Part shown: piece by piece, positions 1 through 8,579 of the stretch
How the letters are laid out: the number at the start of each line of letters is the position of its first letter
How positions within the stretch are numbered: position 1 is the stretch's first letter
Source of the DNA: an uncultured Alistipes sp.
Lineage (GTDB): Bacteria > Bacteroidota > Bacteroidia > Bacteroidales > Rikenellaceae
Direction: 5' to 3'
Assembly: GCA_938014215.1 (NCBI GenBank)
Contig: CALLRW010000041.1
Coordinates: 62,001-126,000 of the forward strand
Length of the DNA stretch: 64,000 nt
Translations under genes and position numbers: made by a program
The notes under the pieces: model-generated
Seen by the model: only the letters and a program-made list of their open reading frames with translations
The model's database searches: none
Told to the model about the DNA's origin: nothing

Positions 1-1
1 C

Positions 2-1723
2 AGCGGGACACTGCTGCTCTTCTACCGCCTGATGTTGGTGCGTCGGGTTTCGTTCCGTGCCAGCCGCCGCTTTCTGATTCTGGCGCTCGTGCTTTCGGCA
101 CTTCTTCCGGCTCTCGATATTCCGCTCTATCCCCCTGCGGAGCCGGAGACTGTATCGGATATCCGCCGCTTTACGACCGATGGTGTCGGGACCGGTGAGC
201 CCTGGATCCCCGCGCGGCCTCTTCCCGAGGAGGGAGAGATCCGCACGGCAGCTGTCCGACACGAGGCGAATCGGCCGCATCGGGATATCCTTCCGTGGCT
301 CTACGCGATCGTGGCCGGTCTCTCGTTCGTGCTGCTGGCGGTGCGTCTGAACCGTATCCGCCGCCTGCGCCGCCACGCGTCACTGACGCCGTGCGCCGGT
401 TATACGCTGGCCGAACATCCCGACATCCGAACCCCCTTCTCGTTTCTGCGTACGGTATATCTCGGGCCGGGCTACGAAGGCGAGCGGCGCGGAATGGTAC
501 TCTGCCACGAGGCGAGCCACATCCGCCACCGCCATTCGGTGGAGATTCTCCTTGTGGAGATCGTGCGATGCCTCTTCTGGTTCAACCCCTTCGTGTGGAT
601 TGCGCAGCGGTGGCTGAAGGAGGTGCACGAATGGGAGGCCGACCGTGCGGTGCTGGAGGCGGGTTACGACCTTACGCGGTATCGAATCGTTCTGTTTTGT
701 CAACTCTTCGGTTATAATCCGGATATAGCCAACGGGTTGAATCATTCACTCACCAAAAACCGATTTGCCATGATGACACAATTCAGACAACGGCGCCATG
801 CCGCTCTGCGGTTTGGCGCGGCCATCCCCGTGGTGGCCGGAATGATGATGCTCTGCAGTTTTACCACACGCGATCCCGGACCTGCAGCCGGTGTTCCCGA
901 CGCTGCGGCCGACGATACCCCCACGATCGAGGTCCGGTTGAGCCGGGATTCGATGTGGATCGACGGTGTTGCCGGATCGGGCGACGACCTGCTGCAGCGT
1001 ATCTCCGCGAAGCGCGACAGCCTTTCCGAGGAGGATCGCCGGCGCCTGACGGTTACGATTCAGGCCGACAACGAAGTGCAGATGGGGCGCATTTCCGATA
1101 TCAAGGAACAGATGCGCGATATCAACGCATTGTGCGTGCGTTACAGGACAGACGGTCAGAGCGTCGGGCGGATGCTTCCGCCCCGTCTCGGGACGCAGCC
1201 CGACGGTTCACAGCCCAGGGTTGAGATCTATGAGCTTCATGAGTTCGTTCCGGGTGATTCGACCCACCCTGACACCTATCGCCTGAAGATTGCGGAACGC
1301 AACTATTTCGGGGTGCTGATCAATGCCCGGGGGGAGATCCTTGCCGGAACTCGGGGCAACGTGGCGGCCTGCAGCGTTGAGGAGCTGAAGGTGCGGGCCC
1401 GGGAGTTTGTGGTCAACCCCTCCTCCGACCGGTCGCTCTCCGAGAGCCGGCCGATGAAGATCGGCCTGCCCGATGGGCGCATGGAGTCCTACGATGTCAG
1501 CCGGGGTATTTTCGGCATTGAGACGACCCGTGAGACCCCCTATGCCGTCTACGCCGACGTTCAGCAGACACTGTCGGAGGTCTATGCCGGGCTTCGGAGC
1601 GACCTCTCCCGCCAGTGGTTCGACAAACCTTTCGACGAGTTGGACGAGCCGCAGCGCCGGGCGGTGCAGCAGGCTGTGCCGGTTCGGATATCGGAAGTGA
1701 GCAGAAACCGGACGACGGAATAA
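2..1723 (+). CDS. BlaR1-like M56 family membrane metallopeptidase, 5' end outside window
   Basis: C-terminal part of an M56 peptidase, the sensor/protease family of BlaR1 and MecR1. The frame is open to the window edge and the codons before the ATG at 32 (SGTLLLFYR) look like the end of the first membrane segment, so the true start lies upstream. Visible are a second membrane segment (LILALVLSALLPAL), one near nt 290-340, the zinc motif HEASH (nt 506-520), a downstream EWEAD typical of the family, and a fourth segment near nt 815-870. A periplasmic domain of about 280 residues without a recognisable penicillin-binding signature follows. Family knowledge predicts a BlaI-type repressor gene just upstream, outside this window. 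Confident for the family; the ligand is unknown. Confidence 0.85.
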   Translation, partial: SGTLLLFYRLMLVRRVSFRASRRFLILALVLSALLPALDIPLYPPAEPETVSDIRRFTTDGVGTGEPWIPARPLPEEGEIRTAAVRHEANRPHRDILPWLYAIVAGLSFVLLAVRLNRIRRLRRHASLTPCAGYTLAEHPDIRTPFSFLRTVYLGPGYEGERRGMVLCHEASHIRHRHSVEILLVEIVRCLFWFNPFVWIAQRWLKEVHEWEADRAVLEAGYDLTRYRIVLFCQLFGYNPDIANGLNHSLTKNRFAMMTQFRQRRHAALRFGAAIPVVAGMMMLCSFTTRDPGPAAGVPDAAADDTPTIEVRLSRDSMWIDGVAGSGDDLLQRISAKRDSLSEEDRRRLTVTIQADNEVQMGRISDIKEQMRDINALCVRYRTDGQSVGRMLPPRLGTQPDGSQPRVEIYELHEFVPGDSTHPDTYRLKIAERNYFGVLINARGEILAGTRGNVAACSVEELKVRAREFVVNPSSDRSLSESRPMKIGLPDGRMESYDVSRGIFGIETTRETPYAVYADVQQTLSEVYAGLRSDLSRQWFDKPFDELDEPQRRAVQQAVPVRISEVSRNRTTE

Positions 1724-1778
1724 CGGCATCCCGGGGTGCATCCTGAGGTGCATTCCGGGGTCCCCTGCTTCTGCTTCC

Positions 1779-2054
1779 GTGCCGTCCTCCCCTGCTTCCG
1801 CTGCCGTTCCCTCCGCGCCTTTGCGGAAGGAGCCGGTCGTAAGCGGAACGACCTATCCCGACCGCGAGCCGCTGGTCTTCTTCTGCGATGCGCCGTCCAG
1901 CATTAAGGCCTGGCTGGCAATGGGACTATCGGGGGCATTCCAGGGTTCGGCCGAGGTGGAGATGAGTTATTATTACATGCTGCCGGTCGAAGCGGTGCAA
2001 CTCTTCGGAGAGCGGGGCCTCTACGGAGCCATTTGCATCGATATCATGCGGTAG
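1779..2054 (+). CDS. small TonB-plug-like reading frame, possible displaced C-terminus of the M56 protein
   Basis: 91 codons from a GTG. The C-terminal half (PLVFFCDA, then VEAVQLFGERGLYGAICIDIM) resembles the end of a TonB-dependent receptor plug domain, whose usual pattern is a 'YGERGKNGVIIITTK'-like strand. The N-terminal 15 residues are Pro/Ala/Ser-rich and not convincing as a start. The same frame is open upstream to nt 1701, inside the end of the M56 gene, so a single +1 shift between 1701 and 1723 would join the two. M56 proteins with a C-terminal plug-like domain are known in Bacteroidetes, so this may be a frameshifted or programmed extension. It could also be a short independent gene or a remnant. 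Confidence 0.4.
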   Translation: MPSSPASAAVPSAPLRKEPVVSGTTYPDREPLVFFCDAPSSIKAWLAMGLSGAFQGSAEVEMSYYYMLPVEAVQLFGERGLYGAICIDIMR

Positions 2055-2129
2055 ACGCAGCCCCGGCAACCGCCGCCCGCCGCCGGTCCCGGAAAGCGCG
2101 ACCGCCAGGTACTTTGTGAAGTTTACCGG

Positions 2130-2477
2130 CTACTGTTTGCGGGAGGTGTCGGTGTGGAGGAGTTTCTCGTTGTGGAGGTGACGCTCCTTGTCGCGGGAGG
2201 TCTTCTTGGCGAAGTTGGCCTCGACGGCGGCCGTGAGGTCGACCCCGGTCTGATTGGCCAGACAGACCAATACCCACAGGACATCGGCCATCTCATCGGC
2301 CAGATTGGCCTTTTCGCCCGCCTTGAACGACTGATCGCCATAGGTGCGGGCCATGACCCGGGCCAATTCGCCGACCTCTTCGGTGAGACAGGCCATGTTG
2401 GTCAGTTCCGAAAAATAGCGCACGCCATACTCCTTGATCCAGGCGTCGACGCGCTCCTGCAGTTCCTTGATCTCCAT
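2130..2477 (-). CDS. MazG-like nucleotide pyrophosphohydrolase
   Basis: 115-residue all-alpha NTP pyrophosphohydrolase of the MazG superfamily, which hydrolyses (d)NTPs to monophosphate and pyrophosphate as house-cleaning. The divalent-metal motif is visible as EEVGELARVMAR followed by LADEMADVLWVLVCLAN, the E-x-x-E / E-x-x-D pattern. The length matches single-domain members. The C-terminal tail is polar with several histidines and lysines. It is the last gene of the long minus-strand run. A TATCTTGC sequence just upstream suggests it may also have its own promoter. The preferred nucleotide cannot be told from sequence. Confidence 0.88.
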   Translation of the reverse strand: MEIKELQERVDAWIKEYGVRYFSELTNMACLTEEVGELARVMARTYGDQSFKAGEKANLADEMADVLWVLVCLANQTGVDLTAAVEANFAKKTSRDKERHLHNEKLLHTDTSRKQ

Positions 2478-2522
2478 GATTATCCGGTTTAAACGGCCTG
2501 CAAGATACGAAAAAAATCGGCT

Positions 2523-4394
2523 TTACGGACGTTTCACGACGAAATGGCCGTTGTAGGCCTCCTTACGGGCCTCGGCAATGCGGCGATACTCCTCCAGCTC
2601 TCCGCGCGGGAAGTCACCCGAACGGACCAGCGTGCGGAACTCCATCTCTACCCCATCGTCCGTCGGCGTGACCTGCAGCCGGCACGTTCCGAACTCGTTG
2701 GCGAACTCCGCCGCCCGGGGCAAAGCCTCGATCTGCAGCCCTTCGGCGAGCCGTATCCGGATCCGGTCGATGTCGAGATATCCCGTTTCGCGGTGGAAGT
2801 CGCGCGTGCGCGAACGGGCCGTAACGCTGCCATAGCCGTCAAACGGGAAGAGCTGCACGAAGCCGTTCTGTCCCGAGAAGTTGACATAGGAGGGGGTCGA
2901 GAAGTCGTAGACGATCTCGATCGAGGGTTGTGCCCCGCGCGATTCGGTGCAGAAGATCCGGTCGACCGTGACCGTGGGGATCCGGAGCCTGCTGAGGAGA
3001 AGGTCGCGCTGTTTGCGCGGTTCGAGCTGCCGGAACCCCATCATCCACTCGTACTGCGTCATTTCGAATCGTTCGCGGACCTTTCCGCGGGCCGCGCCGT
3101 CGGCCGAGATCTCGATCTCGACGCTGCGGACCATGCGGTTGAGCGAATCGGCATACCGGGGCAGCGTGACGAACTGGCCGCCCTGTGGGGTTACGAGAAT
3201 GGCGTCGTGGCCGGCGATGTCGTTGTGGATATACCCGAACGGCATTTCGGTGTTCGTGCATTCGAGCCACAGCGTGTCTCTTTCGAGCGGGACGCGCAGG
3301 ATGGCGTGGTTGGCCTGGCTGGCCGAGGCGAAGTCGCGGAACATCCGGGGGCGGTCGACGTTGATGATGGCGTAGTCCGACGGGATGCCGCACTCGGCGA
3401 GCATCGCACGCAGGTAGTTCGTGAGGGCCTTGCAGTCGCCGAACTTCGTGCGGAAGACCTCTTCGGCCGACATCGGCTGCAGACCGCCGATTCCGAGCTG
3501 GATGCTGACGTAACGGGTCGACTCGCCCAGATAGTCGTAGAGCGAGCGGACCTTGTCGCGTGGCGCGGCGATCGTATCGGTCCGGGCATGCACCTCCGAG
3601 CGGAGTTCTTCGGGCAGACGGTCTCTCCCCTCGAGCAGTCCCCAGAGCCAGGCGCCGAACGATTGCCAGTCGCGCATCGAGCCCTGCGTGCGGGCATACC
3701 GGAAGTCGTAGGGCACGGCGAGCACCATCGGCAGCAGATCGAAGGCATCGGGCGACATCTCCTCGTCGGGGAGAGCCTTCCACCCTTCGATTCTCCAGCG
3801 GTAGATATCGCGGCCGTTGGCCGAACTCTTTTCGGGCTCACCGATCCGGCGGGCCTTGTAGCCGAACGGGGTCCCGGCGGGCATCGAGAGCGTATAGTCG
3901 GCCTTCTCGAGCGACGAGGAGGTCGACGTGACGGGGATGAACGGCGCGAACGAGAGAATGGCGTCGTTGCGGGCCACCTCGTACTCCAGTTCGACCGTGT
4001 AGGGGACCCTCGGCGAGCGGACTTCGAGCAGATAGCAACCCGCATCGTCGGCCAGTCCCGACGAGTATTCGCTGTAGGAGAGTTCGCCGCGCTTGAGTTT
4101 TCGCAGCACCTTTCCGTTGGCGTCGAGGATCGCTCCGCGGAAGCTGCGCAGGGTCGACTGCCCGTCGACCGGACAGACGAAGAAACCCTTCCCGGCGGCC
4201 GCCTGGTTGAGGATCGTGATGCAGCGACGGTGCCGTTCGACGGCGTCGTTCGGCGAGTTGTAGACCACCTCGACGGCGTCGCTGCGGACGACGGCGTCGC
4301 TGTTCTCCAGCAACTCCCGGGGGATCTGCCCGGCGGGCTGCGCCGCCGCGACAGCCGGGGCGACGCACAACAGCAGCAGGATGTTTCGCAACAT
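2523..4394 (-). CDS. secreted DUF3857 / transglutaminase-like protein
   Basis: 623 residues with a signal peptide (MLRNILLLLCVAPAVAAAQ). An N-terminal DUF3857 beta domain is followed by a transglutaminase-like core containing FGDCKALTNYL (candidate catalytic Cys), NHAILRV (His) and LECTN, where the acidic member of the triad would be. A C-terminal beta-rich segment ends in a charged helix. This architecture is common in Bacteroidetes and is thought to act in the cell envelope, but the reaction is not established. It lies 6 bp after a paralogous gene and is probably co-transcribed with it. The catalytic assignment is by motif only. Confidence 0.85.
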   Translation of the reverse strand: MLRNILLLLCVAPAVAAAQPAGQIPRELLENSDAVVRSDAVEVVYNSPNDAVERHRRCITILNQAAAGKGFFVCPVDGQSTLRSFRGAILDANGKVLRKLKRGELSYSEYSSGLADDAGCYLLEVRSPRVPYTVELEYEVARNDAILSFAPFIPVTSTSSSLEKADYTLSMPAGTPFGYKARRIGEPEKSSANGRDIYRWRIEGWKALPDEEMSPDAFDLLPMVLAVPYDFRYARTQGSMRDWQSFGAWLWGLLEGRDRLPEELRSEVHARTDTIAAPRDKVRSLYDYLGESTRYVSIQLGIGGLQPMSAEEVFRTKFGDCKALTNYLRAMLAECGIPSDYAIINVDRPRMFRDFASASQANHAILRVPLERDTLWLECTNTEMPFGYIHNDIAGHDAILVTPQGGQFVTLPRYADSLNRMVRSVEIEISADGAARGKVRERFEMTQYEWMMGFRQLEPRKQRDLLLSRLRIPTVTVDRIFCTESRGAQPSIEIVYDFSTPSYVNFSGQNGFVQLFPFDGYGSVTARSRTRDFHRETGYLDIDRIRIRLAEGLQIEALPRAAEFANEFGTCRLQVTPTDDGVEMEFRTLVRSGDFPRGELEEYRRIAEARKEAYNGHFVVKRP

Positions 4395-4400
4395 GGCGTT

Positions 4401-6341
4401 CTACTGTTGTTTGCGCAGGACGATCTTCCGGTTGCAGAGTTCGGCCACGGCGCCGAACATGGCCTGCAGATCGGCGTACTCTTCGGGCAGGAAGATGATC
4501 CGCTTCTGGGTGAAACGCATGTTGAACTGCAGCACGCCGTCGGCGGCCCGGATCATGTAGAAGCAGGCGATATCGCCGCCGAAGGCGTTGAAGCAGGCGG
4601 CGCGGGGCAGCTCCTCGACGACATACCCTTCCGGCAGCCGGATCGATCCGAGGATGTTGTAGGTGCGGGGCAGGTCGAACTCGACGGGATAGTTTCGCAC
4701 GGCGCTCTTGAAGGGATTGTCCGAGAGGAACGGGATGATCGTGGCGTTGAGGTAGATCAGGTCGCCAACCTCGTCGGCCTTTTTGACCATCGTGTATTCC
4801 TGCGTGACGACGGGCGTTCCCGTGCCGTTGATCTTCAGCTCTTCGATCCGGATTTCGTGCTGTTTTTCGAGTTTTTCGATGTACTTCTCCTCGGACTGGG
4901 CCTCGTCGTATTCCGTGCTGGTTTCGAGGGCCGCCTGGTTGGTGTATCGTTCGACGACCTGGGCATGGAGCGAGCGGTCGTCGCGCATCTCGATGATCAT
5001 GTTGATGTTGGTGCTGCTGGGGGCCAGATGCGAGAGGTCGCACCAGCCGCTCTCATTGTCGACCCCGTAGACACGGGCGCGGTCGACGAGCAGCTCTTTC
5101 GGCAGCAGGTCGACATCGGCATGCGGGTTCGTGCCGTCGAGATAGGCGAACGAGCCGTCGGCGAGCGTCACACGCAGGATGAAGGTATGAATTCCGTCGA
5201 TCGTGGCGTAGATCTGCGGCAGCCGGCCGGCGAAGCGGGGGTTGAGCAGAATGGGATCGACCTTGAATCCGGCATCGCGCAGGGCGGCCGCCAGCACGAA
5301 ATTGATCTCCGAACTGCAACCTTCGCCCTTGTTGGCGGCCTCGCGGGGCGAATCGCCGAAGAGGTTGTAGATGTGGTTCCACTTCATGTGGGACTGTACG
5401 GTGCGGAGGATTTCGTGGAGGGATTCGCGTTCCGGGAGGTTCCGGGCGCGGATGGCCTCGACCTCGTCGCGGAAGGGGTTGTTGATGTGTAGGTAGTCGT
5501 TGAACTTGCTCTTGGCGAGGCTTTCGTTGACATCCTTCCACGAGGCGCTGAAGTTGCGGACCATGGTATTGGGCAGGGCGAGCTGCGAGAGTTCGAAGGT
5601 GATCATCGAACGGAACTCGTCGAGGTCCCAGACGAAGGGTTCGCGTTTGAGAGCGGGGATATCGACGCCGTCGGCTGCGATTTCGCGTTCGTTGAAGTGG
5701 TAGTTCGTCCCCGAGATGGTTCCGGTGATGACATCCTCGCGCATCTCGATGGGGAGATAACCTTTCAGGTTGACGTTGAAGCGGAAGTACTCGGGGATCA
5801 TCACGCGGACCTTTGTTCGGGCTGCGGGGATGCCGTGCTGGAGGATGACGGGGTCGATCGAGGTGACGAAGTCGGAGTTCATCGAGTAGCGGTACTCGAT
5901 GACGGTTCCTTCGCGGACTTCCGGGATTGAGAACTTGAGGAGCCAGTGGTCGCCGTCGACCTGTTCGCGGAAGAGATACTGGCGGCGCATGGGGCTCTTG
6001 ACGATCTTACCGTCGACGAGGTTGTAGGCGACGGCGTCGAGGTTTGCGTAGTTTTCGTGCTGGAAGATGTACGGGAGTTCGACATTGGCGACATCGGCGC
6101 CGTCGCTCTTGAGCACCTTGATCCGGACGAAGTAGTCGCGGATCAGGGACAGCTGGTTGCCGATGAGGTAGTGAATCGAGGTCTCCTCGTAGAGGACGAC
6201 GGCATTGGCATCGGGATCCTTTTCATAGCGCTCCATACGGAGTTCCTCTTCGGAGACCTTTCCGAACCGGAAATCGGATTCCTGGGCAGGCAGGGATACG
6301 ACCCACAGGGCCGTGACGAACGACAGGAACAGTTTCTTCAT
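4401..6341 (-). CDS. secreted DUF3857 / transglutaminase-like protein, paralog of the next gene
   Basis: 646 residues from the ATG at 6341, which gives a clean signal peptide (MKKLFLSFVTALWVVSLPAQ); a TTG nine bases upstream in frame is a poorer start. Same DUF3857 plus transglutaminase-core plan as the downstream gene. The core contains GEGCSSEINFVLAAALRDAG (candidate Cys), IHTFILRV (His) and YLDGTNPHA (Asp). The two proteins have diverged far, so this is an old tandem duplication rather than a recent one. A TATCTTTA box lies about 25 bp upstream. Likely periplasmic or outer-membrane associated; substrate unknown. Confidence 0.86.
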   Translation of the reverse strand: MKKLFLSFVTALWVVSLPAQESDFRFGKVSEEELRMERYEKDPDANAVVLYEETSIHYLIGNQLSLIRDYFVRIKVLKSDGADVANVELPYIFQHENYANLDAVAYNLVDGKIVKSPMRRQYLFREQVDGDHWLLKFSIPEVREGTVIEYRYSMNSDFVTSIDPVILQHGIPAARTKVRVMIPEYFRFNVNLKGYLPIEMREDVITGTISGTNYHFNEREIAADGVDIPALKREPFVWDLDEFRSMITFELSQLALPNTMVRNFSASWKDVNESLAKSKFNDYLHINNPFRDEVEAIRARNLPERESLHEILRTVQSHMKWNHIYNLFGDSPREAANKGEGCSSEINFVLAAALRDAGFKVDPILLNPRFAGRLPQIYATIDGIHTFILRVTLADGSFAYLDGTNPHADVDLLPKELLVDRARVYGVDNESGWCDLSHLAPSSTNINMIIEMRDDRSLHAQVVERYTNQAALETSTEYDEAQSEEKYIEKLEKQHEIRIEELKINGTGTPVVTQEYTMVKKADEVGDLIYLNATIIPFLSDNPFKSAVRNYPVEFDLPRTYNILGSIRLPEGYVVEELPRAACFNAFGGDIACFYMIRAADGVLQFNMRFTQKRIIFLPEEYADLQAMFGAVAELCNRKIVLRKQQ

Positions 6342-6366
6342 GGCGGGCAATTTTAGAATGGGTTCC

Positions 6367-6374
6367 TAAAGATA
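6367..6374 (-). promoter_or_regulatory. -7 box (TATCTTTA) for the DUF3857 pair
   Basis: TATCTTTA on the minus strand is a one-base variant of the Bacteroidetes -7 consensus TAnnTTTG and sits about 25 bp before the chosen start of the first DUF3857 gene. The roughly 250 bp between here and the methyltransferase stop holds nothing else I recognise; it is mildly purine-rich on the minus strand. Confidence 0.5.
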
Positions 6375-6629
6375 AGTAAAAATTTTCGAGATTGTCCATT
6401 GGGTTTCTGAAATCCTGCAAAAAGACAATCCGAATCGTTGAACTTTTCTTTTTACCCGATCCTTTTCTGCGATTTTTCCCTCGAAACTGCACGTCCCGAA
6501 CCGAGCCTTCTTCCTTATGCCATTTGTTTTTTCACCCCTCTTCTGTCCTCCTTCGGCGGCACGCTGCTCCCCTTCTCGGCGAACCGGCATTGCACCCATT
6601 GCTTCGGGATACTAATTCACCGTGGACCC

Positions 6630-7277
6630 TCAGCGCACGCGGATCAGATTCAGCCCGTCGCGCAGCGGGACGATGACATTCTCCACCCGCGGATCCTCGA
6701 CCACCATGCGGTTGAACTCCAGGAGGGCCTGCGTGTGGCGGTCGTTGTGGGCCACGGGCTCGACGACCTTTCCCGACCAGAGGATGTTGTCGGCAATGAG
6801 GATCGACCCGGCGTGGACGAGCGGCCGCGAGCCGTTGTCGCCCATCAGCATGCGGTAGTAGTCGGGGTATTCGCGCTTGTCGCCGTCGATGAAGACCAGG
6901 TCGTAGACCTCGCCGAGTGTCGGGGCTATTTCGAGAGCCGAACCGATCAGGAAGCGGATCTTGCGGCCGTGGGGCGAGCGGTCGAACCACGAGCGGGTGA
7001 ACTCCTCCAGTTCGTCGTCGACCTCGATGGTGTCCAGACGGGCTTCGTCGTCGAGGCCGGCCGCCATCGAGAGGGCCGAATAACCGGTGAAGGTCCCGAT
7101 CTCGAGCACCCGCTGCGGACGGAACATGCGGACGATCATTTCGAGCAGCCGCCCCTGAATATGCCCCGAGAGCATGCGAGGAGCGACCGTGCGGAGATTC
7201 GTCTCGCGGTCGAGCCGGTGGAGGAGCTCCTCTTCGGGCGAGGAGTGTTCGTCGATGTATCGTTCGAGAGCGTTCAT
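6630..7277 (-). CDS. class I SAM-dependent O-methyltransferase
   Basis: 215 residues, the length of the bacterial catechol/caffeoyl-CoA O-methyltransferase family (methyltransferase 3). The SAM-binding motif I is VLEIGTFTGYSAL, and the acidic residue after strand 2 is in DTIEVDDEL. The metal/SAM loop reads VYDLVFIDGDKREYPDYY, with the family's IDADK-like motif as IDGDK. It starts 13 bp after the M16 peptidase stop and ends the uvrA-linked group. The substrate is not predictable; family members methylate small catechols or unknown cell metabolites. Confidence 0.9.
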   Translation of the reverse strand: MNALERYIDEHSSPEEELLHRLDRETNLRTVAPRMLSGHIQGRLLEMIVRMFRPQRVLEIGTFTGYSALSMAAGLDDEARLDTIEVDDELEEFTRSWFDRSPHGRKIRFLIGSALEIAPTLGEVYDLVFIDGDKREYPDYYRMLMGDNGSRPLVHAGSILIADNILWSGKVVEPVAHNDRHTQALLEFNRMVVEDPRVENVIVPLRDGLNLIRVR

Positions 7278-7290
7278 GCGAGTCGATGGG

Positions 7291-8505
7291 TTATTGGTAG
7301 ATGAGACGTGACATTCCCGAGAGGACCTCTTCGGCCACCTCGGTGAGTTGCGAAGCCGTCAGTGCGCGGATTTTGGCATAGACCTGCTCCATGGTGTCCA
7401 CCTCGTCGTGGGTGAGCAGGCTTTTTCCGGCGCTGAGCATGTAGCTTTCGTTGCTTTCGCTCGAGATGGCCAGTTGGGCGATGAACTGCTTCTTGGCCAT
7501 CGAGAGGCGACGGCCCGAGAGCGGTGTGGTCCGGAGCGCACGCAGCTGCTCGTCGATAAGCTCGATGCACTGTTCGGCGTTGGCGTGCTCCGAACTGAAG
7601 TAGATGGCCACGATTCCCGTGTCGCCATAGGGCGTATAGGAGGCTTCGATGTTGTACGAGAGGCCGTTCCGTTCGCGGATGACCATGTTCAGCAGCGAGT
7701 TGGCACTTGGCCCTCCGAGGATGTTGACCAGCAGGGCCAGCGGCAGCCGCCGTTCGTCGGCGATGCCGTAGGCGCGTCCTCCGATGATGCAGTGGGTCTG
7801 GTGGGTGTGCTTCACGACGCTCTTTTCGAAACGGGTGCAGGGGCCCGGAGCCACCCTTTCGCAGCGGCACGTCGAGGCGGCCACTCCGCCGAAGTAGCGG
7901 CAGGCGACGGCCTCAGCCACGCGGGGCGAGAAGTTGCCGATCGACGAGAAGACCATGCGGTCGGTGGTGTGCATCCGCCGGGTGAATGCGCGGATTGCCT
8001 CGCCGTTGTAGCGGGCCAGGGCGACCTTTCGACCCAGGATGTTGTGGCCCAGCTGCGACCCTTCGAACAGCAGATCCTCGAACGTGTCGTAGATCAGGTC
8101 GGCGGGCGAATCCTTGTAGGTATTGATTTCGTCGACGATGACCTCCTTTTCGCGGTCGAGTTCGCGGTCGGGGAATGTCGAGTGGAAGGCGATGTCGGCG
8201 ATCAGCTCGGCGGCCTTGGCGAAGTCGCCGCGGAGCGTCGTGGCGTGAATCGTCGTATCCTCCTTGGTGGTGAAAGCGTTGAGTTCGCCGCCGAGGTTTT
8301 CGAGCCGGCAGTTGACCTGCCAGGCCCGGCGGTGCTCCGTGCCCTTGAAGAAGGCGTGTTCGGTGAAGTGGGCCAGGCCGTACTCCGTGGGGAGTTCGTC
8401 GCGGCTTCCGGCGCCGATGACCAGTGCGCAGTGGGCTACCGATCCGCGCACCTGACGGTGGATGCCGCGGATTCCGTTGGGGAGCTTGTAGGTATAGAAT
8501 TCCAT
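7291..8505 (-). CDS. M16 family zinc peptidase (pitrilysin-like)
   Basis: 404 residues from the ATG at 8505 (MEFYTYKLPNG). The inverted zinc motif HFTEH (HxxEH) is present, with the third ligand expected in EKEVIVDEINTYKDSP about 75 residues later. The rest is the typical two-lobed M16 fold. No signal peptide is visible, so the protein is probably cytoplasmic. Longer in-frame sequence upstream lies inside uvrA in another phase and is not coding. The gene follows uvrA on the same strand after a 74-bp spacer containing a duplicated GC-rich unit. Annotated relatives are called insulinase-like or processing peptidases; the true substrate is unknown. Confidence 0.92.
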   Translation of the reverse strand: MEFYTYKLPNGIRGIHRQVRGSVAHCALVIGAGSRDELPTEYGLAHFTEHAFFKGTEHRRAWQVNCRLENLGGELNAFTTKEDTTIHATTLRGDFAKAAELIADIAFHSTFPDRELDREKEVIVDEINTYKDSPADLIYDTFEDLLFEGSQLGHNILGRKVALARYNGEAIRAFTRRMHTTDRMVFSSIGNFSPRVAEAVACRYFGGVAASTCRCERVAPGPCTRFEKSVVKHTHQTHCIIGGRAYGIADERRLPLALLVNILGGPSANSLLNMVIRERNGLSYNIEASYTPYGDTGIVAIYFSSEHANAEQCIELIDEQLRALRTTPLSGRRLSMAKKQFIAQLAISSESNESYMLSAGKSLLTHDEVDTMEQVYAKIRALTASQLTEVAEEVLSGMSRLIYQ

Positions 8506-8518
8506 TTCGCGAGTTTCG

Positions 8519-8571
8519 TTTTTTTGGGGGGCCGCAGCCGCCCGTTTTTTGGGGAAGGCCGCAGCCGCCCG
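8519..8571. repeat. 27-bp imperfect tandem duplication between uvrA and the M16 gene
   Basis: The 13-mer CCGCAGCCGCCCG occurs at 8532-8544 and again at 8559-8571. Each copy is preceded by a T6-7 run and a G-rich block, giving a 27-bp period. It fills almost the whole spacer after the uvrA stop. Confidence 0.8.
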
Positions 8572-8579
8572 GGGCGACC

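Noticed and set aside
2544..5492. Very long plus-strand open frame of about 980 codons
   Set aside because: It is antisense to the two DUF3857 genes, Arg/Gly/Val-rich in the way high-GC antisense frames are, with no family match.
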